A stretch of 64,000 bases of DNA from Halovivax cerinus (GCF_024498195.1 NZ_CP101824.1:2356001-2420000); one strand, 5' to 3'. Numbered from the stretch's first letter, positions 34,551 to 44,251 are shown. Made by a program: numbers and translations. Notes: generated by a model from the sequence alone, not told the origin.

Positions 34551-34988
34551 ATGGTCGACGAGCGAGTGACGGACGGAATCAGGATCGCGGAGTTGCTCGC
34601 CTCGGAGGTCGAAGGCCGTGGCGACGGCCCGCTCGGTGCGCTCCGGGTGACCGACGCGAATCAGGACGTCGAGCCTTCGATGGACGGAGCTCGTGCGTAC
34701 TCGATCACTCGGACCCGAACCGAGGCTGCCGGAACCGACACCGGGTCGGCCGACGAATCCGCCAGCGGGACCGATCGTCCGGTCGCCACGGTCAACGTCC
34801 ACGACGACCGGATTCACCTCGCCGTCCGCACGAACCCCGACGCGACTCACGAGGACGCCTCGGCGGCTGGCCTCAGAACCAGGCCGAAAGCGACTGAACC
34901 GCCGCAGACGCTGGTGTTCGTCGAATCGGGAGCCGAGGTAAAACGGGCGGCGACCGTACTGGCGTCCGTCGCAGACGAAGCAGAGTAG
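34551..34988 (+). CDS. Conserved haloarchaeal protein, unknown function
   Basis: From the ATG at 34551 the protein has 145 residues: MVDERVTDGIRIAELLASEV, an acidic variable middle with Thr/Ser-rich sequence, then VNVHDDRIHLAVRTNP and PQTLVFVESGAEVKRAATVL. I do not recognise a named family. A GTG at 34479 overlapping the upstream stop would add 24 residues (MSASGGLATVVDRSRLPVRP and onward) and give translational coupling. The ATG is preferred because conserved-looking sequence begins there and a GATTAC box lies about 30 bp before it. Confidence 0.7.
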   Translation: MVDERVTDGIRIAELLASEVEGRGDGPLGALRVTDANQDVEPSMDGARAYSITRTRTEAAGTDTGSADESASGTDRPVATVNVHDDRIHLAVRTNPDATHEDASAAGLRTRPKATEPPQTLVFVESGAEVKRAATVLASVADEAE

Positions 34989-35019
34989 GGATCCTCACCG
35001 GGCCGACGTCTACCGACGG

Positions 35020-35682
35020 TTAGGCGTTCGTGAGCGCCGCGACCACGTCCGGGAGGTCCGTCGCGAGGCGATTCTGGTCGACTGTCGCGTCCGCACGTGG
35101 GTCTGGTTCGGCGTCGGGCGGCAGCACCTGGACGGCCGCGAGACCCGCGTCGGCCGCTCCGCGGACGTCGGTCTCGACGTCGTCGCCCACGTAGGCGGCC
35201 TCGTTCGCGTCGACGTCGAGGGCGTCGAGTATCGCCTCGAAGGCCCGTTCGTCGGGTTTGCCGGCCTCGAGTTCGCCCGTCACGCGGACGGCGTCGACGG
35301 CCGACTCGATGTCCAGCGCGTCGAGTTTCTCGCGCTGAGCGCGGACCGGCCCGTTGGTGAGCACGCCGAGCCGGTACCGGGTGCCCAGGTCGTCGAGCAT
35401 CCGTTCGACGCCCGGGAGGATCGAGAGCGAGCCGGTCACCGATTCGCGGTACGCCCGGGCGACCCGCGCGGGGTCGGCGTCGCTGTCGTAGTCGGCGAGC
35501 AACTCGTCGAAGATCGGCTCGCGCGTCTCGCCGGTGAGGTGACGGCGGTGCGCCTCGACGTACTCGCCACGCTCCAGCGTCGGCGCGCCGGCCGCCTCGC
35601 TCGCCTCGGCCAGGAGCGTCGCCCGATCGCGGTCCGGAACAGCGAGCGTCTCGTCGAGATCGAAGATCACCGCGCGGAGCAT
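35020..35682 (-). CDS. HAD-superfamily hydrolase
   Basis: This 220-residue protein shows the four HAD motifs: the nucleophile Asp pair in IFDLDETLAVPD, the Thr/Ser in LGVLTNGPV, the Lys in LEAGKPDERAFE and the acidic pair in YVGDDVETDVRGA. A helical cap domain (about residues 20-90) places it in the phosphoglycolate-phosphatase-like subfamily I. It dephosphorylates a small molecule that cannot be identified here. It is a single gene converging on the hypothetical gene to its left. Confidence 0.9.
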   Translation of the reverse strand: MLRAVIFDLDETLAVPDRDRATLLAEASEAAGAPTLERGEYVEAHRRHLTGETREPIFDELLADYDSDADPARVARAYRESVTGSLSILPGVERMLDDLGTRYRLGVLTNGPVRAQREKLDALDIESAVDAVRVTGELEAGKPDERAFEAILDALDVDANEAAYVGDDVETDVRGAADAGLAAVQVLPPDAEPDPRADATVDQNRLATDLPDVVAALTNA

Positions 35683-35837
35683 CGATCAGGTATAGGAACC
35701 GAACGGGTTCAAGGTTTCCGTCCCCTGGACCGGATGGAAGGGAGAATAGCCGAGTGCGTGTGCGAAATGTTGAGTGGGGGTATGACCGGGTGTGTAACTC
35801 TACGCGGCTGCCGCCATCGGAGCGACGACCCTCACGA

Positions 35838-37376
35838 TCAAGACCGCCAGTACGAGCGCGTCAGTAGCACGAGAACGGGGAAGAGCTCCAGTCGACCAAT
35901 CCACATGAGGAAGATCATAACGATCTTAGAGCTATCAGGAAAAGCGAGATAACTTCCAAAGGGCCCGATCGAACCGAATCCAGGACCGATGTTTCCGATC
36001 GTCGCCAGGCTTGCACTGAACGCTTCGAGAGGGGTTAGGGAATATCCAATTCGGCTCGCGTCGAGGGCAATAACCAACGTTGCAAACACGAAGACGAACA
36101 GGTACATAAACGTGAACCCGAGGATGCTTCGAACGACTTCCTCGTCGACGACGGTACCACCGAGTCTGATCGGTCGAATAGCGTCTGGGTGAACAGCAGC
36201 GAATATTTCGCGACGAAGAAATTTCAGACTAACGAGCCATCGGACCACCTTGATGCCACCACCGGTCGAACCAGCAGAACCTCCGACGAACATCGCAAAC
36301 AAGAGGACTAGTTTGCCCGACCCGTCCCACGCGACGAAGTCGCTCGTTGCGTATCCGGTCGAGGTCAATAGCGACGTTATCTGAAAGGCGCTCTGTCGTA
36401 GTGAGTTTTCCATCGCTCCTGCGGTTGTACCGCCGAGTTCTGATAGCGATGGCGCAGCACCGAAATAGAGCATGCCTGCAAGGAGTGCGGAAAACGTCCC
36501 GATCGCGGTGATGTACGTTCGGAACTCGGGATTTCGGAAGAGCAAATTCCCTTCCCCGCGGAGGATATACCAGAATAGCGCGAAGTTTGTTCCGGCAATT
36601 ATCATAAACGGGATGGCGACCCATTGGACGGCGGGTGAAAATGCCGCGATGCTATTTGCTTCCGGGGAGAATCCGCCAGTAGGAAGGGTGGTAAAAGCGT
36701 GTGCGATAGCATTAAACGCGGTCATTTCTGGTGCGTACCCGGTGAAGTGTAATGTAGAGAGTATAATGACGTAGAGGAGGGTGAATCCAATGTATACGAA
36801 CCACAGGATACGTGCTGTCTCGGCGATTCGGGGTGTCAGTTTCTGTAGCTGTGGACCTGGGGCTTCTGATTGAACAAGTTGTGCACCGTTCATCGCCAAC
36901 TCCGGAAGTATAGCGACCATCAGGACGATGATCCCCATTCCACCGAGCCACTGTGTGAGTTGTCGCCACAGTAGGATCGCGTGCGAGTGCCGCTCGTACG
37001 ATATTTCGTCCATCACGGTCGCTCCCGTCGTCGTGAACCCCGACATGGACTCAAAAAGAGCGTTCACGGGATGAGCTAGCGATGATTCCGTCCCGACTCC
37101 GGCTATCAGGTAGGGAACTGCGCCGACGATCGCAACGGCCAGCCACGTGATTGCGACGAACAACATCGCCTCCCTCATACGGAGTTCCGTCTCGGAACTC
37201 AACTTCTCGAGTGCGTGTCCGGCGATGAGAGCAAAGAGAATCGTGAGGCTAAACGTGAAAATCTCCTCGCGGTAGATGAGTGCGACAGCAAGCGGTACTA
37301 ATAGCGGGATAGAGAGGTACTTTAGAACGGTTCCAGTAAGTGCAAGGCTGATTCGCCACTCCACACGAACTCTCAT
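35838..37376 (-). CDS. TrkH-type potassium uptake membrane subunit (copy 1)
   Basis: The 512-residue membrane protein has the four M1-P-M2 repeats of TrkH/KtrB transporters. The selectivity-filter loops are visible as GFTTTGATV, LPTGGFSPEANS, TSTGYATSDF and TIGNIGPGFGSIG, each with the conserved filter Gly. The usual Arg block of M2 in the last repeat is seen near MWIGRLELFPVLVLL. TrkH subunits need a cytosolic RCK protein such as TrkA. The nearest is on the other strand (37952). The gene is AT-richer than its neighbours, with more A/T third positions. Confidence 0.93.
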   Translation of the reverse strand: MRVRVEWRISLALTGTVLKYLSIPLLVPLAVALIYREEIFTFSLTILFALIAGHALEKLSSETELRMREAMLFVAITWLAVAIVGAVPYLIAGVGTESSLAHPVNALFESMSGFTTTGATVMDEISYERHSHAILLWRQLTQWLGGMGIIVLMVAILPELAMNGAQLVQSEAPGPQLQKLTPRIAETARILWFVYIGFTLLYVIILSTLHFTGYAPEMTAFNAIAHAFTTLPTGGFSPEANSIAAFSPAVQWVAIPFMIIAGTNFALFWYILRGEGNLLFRNPEFRTYITAIGTFSALLAGMLYFGAAPSLSELGGTTAGAMENSLRQSAFQITSLLTSTGYATSDFVAWDGSGKLVLLFAMFVGGSAGSTGGGIKVVRWLVSLKFLRREIFAAVHPDAIRPIRLGGTVVDEEVVRSILGFTFMYLFVFVFATLVIALDASRIGYSLTPLEAFSASLATIGNIGPGFGSIGPFGSYLAFPDSSKIVMIFLMWIGRLELFPVLVLLTRSYWRS

Positions 37377-37577
37377 GGTAACCCCCTACGAGACACGCAA
37401 CTAACCACGATATATCGGGATTCCGGGTAGGGAGTATTAAACCATCGTAATACGACGGGCGCGGAGATCTTTCTGAGGAGATTGGGTTAGACAAATCCTT
37501 CTTTAGTGGCGCCGTTTGTCATCTCACCTGTTCAGCACGGGGAATGATCTATAGCCGGAGTTACCCTACGTAACCAT

Positions 37578-37808
37578 ATGAACGTCCGTCCACCTAGCGT
37601 TCGATATCCACACTCGTTCTACGACGTCTTCACCATCGTCGTGACCGCCGTTGTCGTTGCGGCGATCGTTCTCTCTGTCGCGTACGGCACGGTTATCCGG
37701 ATTGAGATGGCTGTACTACTGACGGTGGTTTTCGCGTGGGCCGCCTGGGCTATCACTAAGATACTCGCGCAGGAGACCGCCCCGGGAAAGACGAAGCCGT
37801 ACAAATGA
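37578..37808 (+). CDS. Small two-TM membrane protein, possible Trk accessory subunit
   Basis: The 76-residue protein has a short polar N-terminus (MNVRPPSVRYPHSFYD) and two hydrophobic helices (VFTIVVTAVVVAAIVLSVAY and MAVLLTVVFAWAAWAITKIL). It ends in a basic tail (GKTKPYK). It sits 143 bp before a trkA gene on the same strand and 200 bp from a divergent trkH gene. A second small membrane gene is coupled to the next trkH, so an accessory role in potassium uptake is possible. This is inference. Confidence 0.65.
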   Translation: MNVRPPSVRYPHSFYDVFTIVVTAVVVAAIVLSVAYGTVIRIEMAVLLTVVFAWAAWAITKILAQETAPGKTKPYK

Positions 37809-37951
37809 GATACCTGTATCAGAATAGCATTTCTGTCTATCCAGCCGGAAACCCGGGTATCGAGAACATTCAGGCGGGAGTTTACAGCACGCCCAAACTG
37901 ATTACTGCTAACACGAATGGATTATGTCTCGTGAGTCGTAAGGCCTGACAA

Positions 37952-38629
37952 ATGTATATCATCGTCGTCGGTGCCGGTGACATTGGTACTCCGTTAGTTG
38001 ACATCGCCACCCGGTCCGGAAATGAAGTCGTCGTGATCGAACAGGACGAAGAGCGGGCAGACAGGCTCGCGGGTGAGTACGACTGCTTGATCCTCAATGC
38101 AGATGCAACGATTAAGAATACGCTTCAGGACGCGGGGGCCGACCAGGCAGATGCGATTATCTCGACGACCGACCGGGATGCCACGAATATTATGATCTGT
38201 CTACTTGCGAACGAACTCGAGATTCCTTCGGTCGTCTCTGTCGTTCACAATCCTGATCACATGCGCTTGTTTCGTCAGGTAGGCGCTCACACGATGAAAA
38301 ACCCCGAGGAACTCATCGCCGAGCATCTCTATCGGGGTGTCGCTCGGCCGTCGATCGTCGATTATATGCGAATCGGAGAGCAGGCGGAGGTTTTCGAAAT
38401 CACCGTCGAGGACGATGCGCCAATAGCGGGGAGAACCCTGCACGAAGCTGCGACGAACGATATCCTCCCAGGCGATGTCTTGGTCGTCGCTATCGAACGG
38501 AATGGCCAGGACCCACCGGTCACGCCTCAGGGGAATACCAGGATCGAACCCGATGACTTGCTGACAATCTATGCCGCTTCTGGGGTGACGTCAGAACTGG
38601 TCCAGGTGTTCGGCTACTCTGAGAAGTGA
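37952..38629 (+). CDS. TrkA-family RCK protein (single-module)
   Basis: The 225-residue protein has one RCK_N nucleotide-binding domain (MYIIVVGAGDIGTPLVDIA, acidic VVVIEQDEERADRL) and one RCK_C domain (about 140-225, AEVFEITVEDDAPIAGRTLH). It regulates potassium flux through a TrkH partner in response to NAD(H) or ATP/ADP. Most haloarchaeal TrkA proteins have two tandem modules; this one has half that length and probably forms larger oligomers. The gene is 162 bp before trkH copy 2. Confidence 0.9.
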   Translation: MYIIVVGAGDIGTPLVDIATRSGNEVVVIEQDEERADRLAGEYDCLILNADATIKNTLQDAGADQADAIISTTDRDATNIMICLLANELEIPSVVSVVHNPDHMRLFRQVGAHTMKNPEELIAEHLYRGVARPSIVDYMRIGEQAEVFEITVEDDAPIAGRTLHEAATNDILPGDVLVVAIERNGQDPPVTPQGNTRIEPDDLLTIYAASGVTSELVQVFGYSEK

Positions 38630-38791
38630 TATAACGTCTTTTCTGGCTCCCGGACGGACTCAACTGTTCGGGTTATACGGCCTGCCGACAGTGCTATTGA
38701 AGTTTGGCGGCCCAGTCGCCACAAATTCGATTGGACGGGCCTGCCATCGTTTCGGTGTATATATGATCCTCTGTTGAACAAGAAGGTACTG

Positions 38792-40342
38792 ATGAAGGCG
38801 GCACGTAAAACGATCGGGCGGGATTTAGGGCGCATTTTGCAGGCACTCGCCGCCCTGCTGTTCGTTTCTCTCTTCATTTCGATCGCCTGGGGGGAGTACT
38901 ATGCGATTCCTGCGCTCGTTGTCTCCGGCCTCGTTCCGTTGTCTATCGGCAGGGCCTTCACAATCCGGTTCCGCGACGCCGCGAACCCCGGAAAGCTCCA
39001 CGGAATGATGATCGCTGCCGCCGGCTGGCTCTTCGTCGCAATTTTTGGCTCACTTCCGTTTTTTCTGATTGCGTGGACTGTCGAACTCTCTCCAGCGGTA
39101 TTTTCCTCACCGCCACAAACGGAGACGCTCGCGGCCTTCAAATCCCCGCTCAATGCCCTTTTTGAAAGCATGAGCGGTTTCACCGGAACTGGTTTGACGA
39201 TGACCGACAACGAAGAAGTACTCCCCCGGACCCTCCAGTGGTGGCGCTCGTTCAGCGAGTGGATTGGGGGTGTCGGGGTGATCGTCCTTACCACCGCGAT
39301 CCTCGCGAGACCAGGAAGTGGATCGTTGACCCTTTACGAGAGCGAGGCACGATCCGAACGAATCCACCCTAGCATCGTCTCCACAGTCCAGACGATCTGG
39401 TGGATATTTATTCTCTTTACATTCCTCTCAATCCAGGTCCTTTGGCTGGTCGGCATGCCACCGTGGGAGGCGATCAACCATGCGATGACCGGCCTTTCGA
39501 CCGGTGGATTTTCCGTAACTGATGAATCGATAGCCACGTACGACAGCGCTGCGATCGACTTCGCACTTATCCCGATTATGGTTCTCGGGAGCATTGCGTT
39601 TCCCGTACACTATCTCATTCTTCAGGGCCAACTTCGCAACTTCTACAAAGATCTCCAGACCCGCTGGGTGTTTATCTACATGACCCTCGGATCGGTCTCG
39701 CTAACTGGACTTCTGTATTACGGCGGGACGTACGATACGCCTTTCAGCGCGTTTCGCTACGGTTCGTTTCAGTTCGTTTCGGCGGCTACCTGTGCGGGCT
39801 TCCAAACGGCAGTCGACGCTACTAACGTTGGTCTTGGCAACTGGCCAATCCAGGCACAACTCGCCGTCGTATTCGGTATGGTCGTCGGCGGTGCTGCAGG
39901 GTCTACAGCCGGCGGTATCAAGCTTATTCGTGCAATCACGTTAGTAAAAGGCACACGCCACCGAATCTCCGACGTTTTCTACCCCGACACGGCAGTCCGC
40001 CGGTTGAAAATCAACGGTCGGCGATTGACGCAAACGGAAATTCGTCAGGAGTTCGAAGAGGCGGCGATTATCGGGTTCCTCTGGTTCGTCTTCCTGGGCG
40101 TTGGGATCTTCGCTCTGTTACTCACCCTCCCGATGGGGGAGTACACACTCGAAAATGTGCTCTTCGAAGTGGCGAGCGCGCAAGGGAACGTTGGGCTATC
40201 GACGGGAATCGTCGGGGCCGAATCGCTTCCAACTCCGGGAAAAATAGTCTTCCTGTTCAACATGTGGATCGGCCGCCTGGAGATCATCCCCGTTCTCGTT
40301 ACGCTACGCGCCATTTTCCGTCGAGGAGGACTCTACCGATGA
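38792..40342 (+). CDS. TrkH-type potassium uptake membrane subunit (copy 2)
   Basis: The 516-residue membrane protein has four M1-P-M2 repeats with filter loops GFTGTGLTMTDN, LSTGGFSVTDES, ATCAGFQTAVDA and AQGNVGLSTGIVG. It differs most from the other two copies here: the third loop has CAGF instead of STGY, and the N-terminus (MKAARKTIGRDLGRILQALA) is longer. The ATG at 38792 is preferred over a TTG six codons upstream. The 40339 gene overlaps its stop (ATGA), so both are probably read together with the trkA gene upstream. Confidence 0.92.
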   Translation: MKAARKTIGRDLGRILQALAALLFVSLFISIAWGEYYAIPALVVSGLVPLSIGRAFTIRFRDAANPGKLHGMMIAAAGWLFVAIFGSLPFFLIAWTVELSPAVFSSPPQTETLAAFKSPLNALFESMSGFTGTGLTMTDNEEVLPRTLQWWRSFSEWIGGVGVIVLTTAILARPGSGSLTLYESEARSERIHPSIVSTVQTIWWIFILFTFLSIQVLWLVGMPPWEAINHAMTGLSTGGFSVTDESIATYDSAAIDFALIPIMVLGSIAFPVHYLILQGQLRNFYKDLQTRWVFIYMTLGSVSLTGLLYYGGTYDTPFSAFRYGSFQFVSAATCAGFQTAVDATNVGLGNWPIQAQLAVVFGMVVGGAAGSTAGGIKLIRAITLVKGTRHRISDVFYPDTAVRRLKINGRRLTQTEIRQEFEEAAIIGFLWFVFLGVGIFALLLTLPMGEYTLENVLFEVASAQGNVGLSTGIVGAESLPTPGKIVFLFNMWIGRLEIIPVLVTLRAIFRRGGLYR

Positions 40343-40545
40343 CAAGGCCCGATCTATCACGCATCGATCGAGTCGTTGACTTCGGTCCTGACGACAGCGT
40401 ATACGTTTGGCTCTTACTCGTCGGCCCGGTTGTAATTTCGCTCACTGTGACTTTTGGTCGATCGTGGGCGTCGGTTAGTGCCTCCCTACTGTACGAGGCT
40501 GCTTTCTGTATCGCCATTGCGTATCGGTGGATAACCGAGTCGTGA
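40339..40545 (+). CDS. Small membrane protein translationally coupled to TrkH copy 2
   Basis: The 68-residue protein starts MTRPDLSRIDRVVDFGPDDS. It contains one or two hydrophobic segments (VYVWLLLVGPVVISLTVTFG and VSASLLYEAAFCIAIAYRW). Its ATG overlaps the trkH stop by four bases, a strong sign that it is translated with the transporter. It may be a small subunit or regulator of the Trk system. No homologue is known to me. Confidence 0.7.
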   Translation: MTRPDLSRIDRVVDFGPDDSVYVWLLLVGPVVISLTVTFGRSWASVSASLLYEAAFCIAIAYRWITES

Positions 40546-40619
40546 TCCTGGTATTGCACCCTCGAAAGACGCTCGCTACCGTTGTCACAGGTTCGTACAT
40601 TGAGCGTGGATGATGCTCT

Positions 40620-41954
40620 TCACATACTCTCAATTACCTCGTCAAGCACTGCGGCGTCGACGAAGACGACGACGTGATCGCCGGGCCTGACGATCGTCGT
40701 CCCGCGGGGCGTGATCAGGTCGCCGCCGCGGGAGATCGCGCCGATGACGACCCCGTCTGGGAGGTCCTGCGTCGCCTCGGCGATCGGCTTGTCGGTGAGG
40801 GTGCTGTCCGGTCCGACTTCGATTTCGATGACTTCCGCACGGTCGTGTTCGAGCATCGCGACCTTCTCCGTGCGCGCCGCACGCGTAAAGCGGACGATCT
40901 CTTCGGCCGTCTCTTCACGCGGGTTGATCACCACGTCGACGCCGACCGTCTCGAACAGCGTGGCGTACTCGACGTTCTCGATGACCGCGACCGTCCGTTC
41001 GACGCCGACGCGGTGGGCGAGCAAGGCGGCGAGCAGATTCTTCTCGTCGCTGTCGAGGGCGGCGACGAGGACGTCGGCCTCGTCGATGTGCTCGCGCACG
41101 AGAAAGTCGGTGTCGGTGGCGTCGCTCTGGAGCACCATCGTGTTCGGCAGGTTCTCGGCCGCCTCTCTGGCTCGCTCGGGATTTCGTTCGATCATACGGA
41201 GTCGATGGCCGTGCTCTTCGAACTCACGGGCTGCTTGGATGCCGATTTCGCTCGCGCCGACCACGACGACATCCTTGGTTCCGTTGTCCTCGACGCTGGC
41301 GACCTCGTTCGCGAACCGGGTGATCGACTCGGGACTGCCGATGACGACGACCCTGTCTCCCTCGCACATGACCGTGTTCCCCTTGGCGACGAGCATCTCG
41401 TCGTCCCGGAAGACGGCGGCGAACGTCAGCGAGTCGTAGCGGTCGGCCTCCTTGACGGTCTGTCCGGCGACGGGGCTGTCCTCGCGGATCTCGAACTCGG
41501 CCATCCTGACGAGCCCGCCGGCGAACATGTCGACGTCGCGAGCGGCTGGCAGGCCGGTGACGCGAAAGATGGCCTGTGCCGTCAGGAGGTCGGTACAGAC
41601 CATGAAGTCGACGCCGAAGGCGCCCTCGGAGCCCTGCCAGGTCTCGAGCAAAGTCCGGCGCCGAACCCGGGCGATAGTGAACGCATCGCTCTCGGTCTTC
41701 GTCGCACCGCAGATCACGACGTTCGTCTCGTCGCTGTCCGTACTCGCGATGACCATGTCTGCCTCGCCGATCTCGGCTTCGCGGAGCGTCCCGATCTCGG
41801 TGCCGTCGCCTGCGATGGCGAGAACGTCGAGCTCGTAGGTGAGGTCCTCGACGATGTCCTCGTCTTTGTCGACGACGATCACGTCGTGGCCGTCGGCCAG
41901 ATTCTCGGCGATAGTCCGGCCCACGGCGCCGGCACCGACGATCACGACGCGCAC
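40620..41954 (-). CDS. trkA: TrkA-family RCK protein (two-module)
   Basis: The 444-residue protein has two complete RCK modules: the first begins MRVVIVGAGAVGRTIAENLA and the second near residue 220 with DVVVVGASEIGIQAAREFEE. Each Rossmann domain has a conserved nucleotide-binding Gly motif and acidic residue, and each is followed by an RCK_C domain (GQTVKEADRYD, VVVFVDAAVLDEVIESM). This is the usual TrkA architecture. It is divergent from trkH copy 3 (277-bp gap) and converges on the small gene at 40339. By position it may serve copy 3. Confidence 0.94.
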   Translation of the reverse strand: MRVVIVGAGAVGRTIAENLADGHDVIVVDKDEDIVEDLTYELDVLAIAGDGTEIGTLREAEIGEADMVIASTDSDETNVVICGATKTESDAFTIARVRRRTLLETWQGSEGAFGVDFMVCTDLLTAQAIFRVTGLPAARDVDMFAGGLVRMAEFEIREDSPVAGQTVKEADRYDSLTFAAVFRDDEMLVAKGNTVMCEGDRVVVIGSPESITRFANEVASVEDNGTKDVVVVGASEIGIQAAREFEEHGHRLRMIERNPERAREAAENLPNTMVLQSDATDTDFLVREHIDEADVLVAALDSDEKNLLAALLAHRVGVERTVAVIENVEYATLFETVGVDVVINPREETAEEIVRFTRAARTEKVAMLEHDRAEVIEIEVGPDSTLTDKPIAEATQDLPDGVVIGAISRGGDLITPRGTTIVRPGDHVVVFVDAAVLDEVIESM

Positions 41955-42231
41955 GATCGATCACCGTCGTTCATTGGCGGCGATTGCCGAGCCACGATCA
42001 TATACGTTCCGTCATCCGTATTTCCTACGCCGATGGTCTGAGGGTGCGATTAACGACAAATGCGTTCGAATCAACGGACACTACTGGCTTTAGCCTGGCC
42101 CGTTCGGGCTCGCCAGTTCGAGTCACGACGCGCCAGTTCCGACGACCTGCTCTCGAGGCGAAGCGAAGCGCCACTCCCCATCGCCGTTCCGAATCCATTA
42201 TCTCTCCGCCTGTCCCAGCGGGTGATACGCA

Positions 42232-43800
42232 ATGGCCCTTCGGGTAGACTGGCGGTCGAGTGCGAGCCAGACGGGGACGGTACTGAAGTGGCTGTCCGTC
42301 CCGCTCGCAGCGCCGCTGCTACTGGCACTCCTTGACGGCAGGGCCATCGTCCCGTTCGCCGTCGCAATCGCCGTCACGCTGGCCCTCGGCACCGGGATGG
42401 AGCGACTGTCTTCGGTCCGGAACCTCGGCCACCGGGAAGCGCTTCTCGTCGTCGCCTCGGCCTGGTTCGGTGTTGCGCTCGTCGGGGCGATCCCGTTCGT
42501 CCTCGTCGGACAGTCGGCGCCGCCCGAGTCGGCCTTCGCCGGATTTCCGGTTGCAGTCGGCGGTGGCGTCAGTTTTACGGGTGAGTTCGGTGGCGTCGTC
42601 AACTCCCTTTTCGAGAGTATGAGCGGGCTGACGACGACTGGCGCGACGATCATGAGCGCGTGGGACTTCGCGAACCAGTCCCGGGCGATCCTCCTTTGGC
42701 GCCAGCTCCTCCAGTGGCTCGGCGGGCTCGGCATCCTGATCGTCGCCATCGGCCTCTTTGCGAACCTACGCGTCGGTGGCGCACAGCTGATGGAGACCGA
42801 GACGCAGACACAGAGCGTGAACAAGCTCACCCCGGAGATCGAACAGACCGCCCGGATCATCTGGGGACTGTACGTCGGATTGACGATCGTGACGATCGCC
42901 GTCCTGTACGGGCTACACGTCGTCGGGATCGCGCCGGAGATGACTCTCTTCAACGCGGTCGCCCACGCGCTCACGAGCGTCTCGACGGCCGGTTTCTCCC
43001 CGGAGGCTCAGAGTATCGGCGCCTTCGAACCGATCGTCCAGTGGGTCCTCATCCCGGTCATGCTCGTTGGGGCGACGAACTTCATCCTGCTGTGGTACGT
43101 CGTTCAGGGAGACCTGGAACGACTGTTGCGATCGGAGGAGTTTCGGTTCTACCTCGGTATCGTCACCGTGGCAGCGTCGATCGTGATCGGTGTGCTCGTC
43201 GTCGATCCGGGACACATCCAGTCTGTCGAGGCCTCCGTTAGACACGGCCTGTTCAACGTCGTCTCGATGATCACGACCACGGGATACGCGTCGTACGATT
43301 ACACGACGTGGGGTCCGGGCGCCCAGCACGTCCTCTTCCTTTCGATGTTCGTCGGCGGGATGGCCGGCTCGACGACGTGTTCGATCAAGACGTTGCGCTG
43401 GCTGGTCATCCTGAAGGGGCTCTACCGGAACCTATTTCTCTCTATTCACCCGACGGCGGTCCGCCCGATCCGGCTCGGCGACTCGGTCGTCGACGAGGAG
43501 ACGATCGGCGACATCTTCTCGTACGTGATGCTCGCCCTGCTCATCTTCTTCGGACTGACGGTCCTCGTAGTCGTCGACGCCTCGCTCTCGGGACGAGCCG
43601 TCTCCGAGTTCGACGCGCTGGGCGCGGCGGCGTCGATCGCGCTCAACATCGGCCCGGCGTTCGGCGAGGCCGGCCCGATGGACAACTACGCGGTGTTCCC
43701 GACCTCGACCCGGTTCGTCATGGTCGTCATGATGTGGATCGGCCGGATCGAGTTCATCCCGGTGCTCGTCCTGCTCCTGCCGGCGTTCTGGAAGTCCTGA
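42232..43800 (+). CDS. trkH: TrkH-type potassium uptake membrane subunit (copy 3)
   Basis: The 522-residue membrane protein begins MALRVDWRSSASQTGTVLKW, close in layout to copy 1 (MRVRVEWRISLALTGTVLKY). The filter loops are GLTTTGATIMSA, VSTAGFSPEAQS, TTTGYASYDY and LNIGPAFGEAGPMDN. Codon use is the high-GC style of the surrounding genome, unlike copies 1 and 2. It is probably the resident TrkH, working with the two-module TrkA encoded divergently beside it. The Trk system imports K+, the main compatible ion of salt-in haloarchaea. Confidence 0.94.
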   Translation: MALRVDWRSSASQTGTVLKWLSVPLAAPLLLALLDGRAIVPFAVAIAVTLALGTGMERLSSVRNLGHREALLVVASAWFGVALVGAIPFVLVGQSAPPESAFAGFPVAVGGGVSFTGEFGGVVNSLFESMSGLTTTGATIMSAWDFANQSRAILLWRQLLQWLGGLGILIVAIGLFANLRVGGAQLMETETQTQSVNKLTPEIEQTARIIWGLYVGLTIVTIAVLYGLHVVGIAPEMTLFNAVAHALTSVSTAGFSPEAQSIGAFEPIVQWVLIPVMLVGATNFILLWYVVQGDLERLLRSEEFRFYLGIVTVAASIVIGVLVVDPGHIQSVEASVRHGLFNVVSMITTTGYASYDYTTWGPGAQHVLFLSMFVGGMAGSTTCSIKTLRWLVILKGLYRNLFLSIHPTAVRPIRLGDSVVDEETIGDIFSYVMLALLIFFGLTVLVVVDASLSGRAVSEFDALGAAASIALNIGPAFGEAGPMDNYAVFPTSTRFVMVVMMWIGRIEFIPVLVLLLPAFWKS

Positions 43801-43888
43801 CTGACGAACGGAGCGCACGGACGGCAGTCCGTACGTGTTCGTACGACGCAAATTGCAGCCGCTGTAACGGTCGCGTCGGAACGTGACC

Positions 43889-43951
43889 CCGACGTACCGT
43901 GTTGGTCCGACGTACCGTGTTGGCCCGGCGTACCGTGTTAGCCCGACGTCA
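43889..43951. repeat. 18-bp tandem repeat, three copies plus a partial
   Basis: The unit CCGACGTACCGTGTTGGT begins at 43889, 43907 and 43925 with one or two changes per copy, and a truncated copy starts at 43943. It lies between the trkH copy 3 stop codon and the left 436-bp direct repeat. It is not part of a convincing gene. It is probably a slippage array. Confidence 0.7.
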
Positions 43952-44216
43952 CGGTTCTCGAAACGTCGACGCGAGCAGGGTCGAGCCCCGCAGTGTCGAC
44001 GCTCCTCCCCGGATCTGGATTTTCAGCCACATCGGACCGAACAGGGTGCGAGCCACGACGCGGCTGCCCGCCCGGCGACGCCACGAGGTGCCGGCTCCCC
44101 GGCAGTCGCCAGCCACGACAGCCTATCGGCGCGTGGCGGCATCCCCCAATCGAATCGAATCCGGGGACGTACCTCGCGACACGTCGCTATCGGCGGAGAA
44201 TCGAGGGGCTGGTTTG

Positions 44217-44234
44217 CGAGACGTTTATGTCTCG
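44217..44234 (+). promoter_or_regulatory. Palindrome over TATA box, left copy
   Basis: CGAGAC-GTTTAT-GTCTCG: 6-bp perfect arms surround an AT-rich GTTTAT centre, ending 18 bp before the ATG at 44252. It is identical to the right copy. The arrangement suggests an operator covering the TATA box of a leaderless gene. Confidence 0.5.
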
Positions 44235-44251
44235 TGGGCAGGTACGCAATC

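Noticed and set aside
40674-42041. Plus-strand frame opposite trkA
   Set aside because: Antisense shadow; the minus strand has two complete RCK modules.
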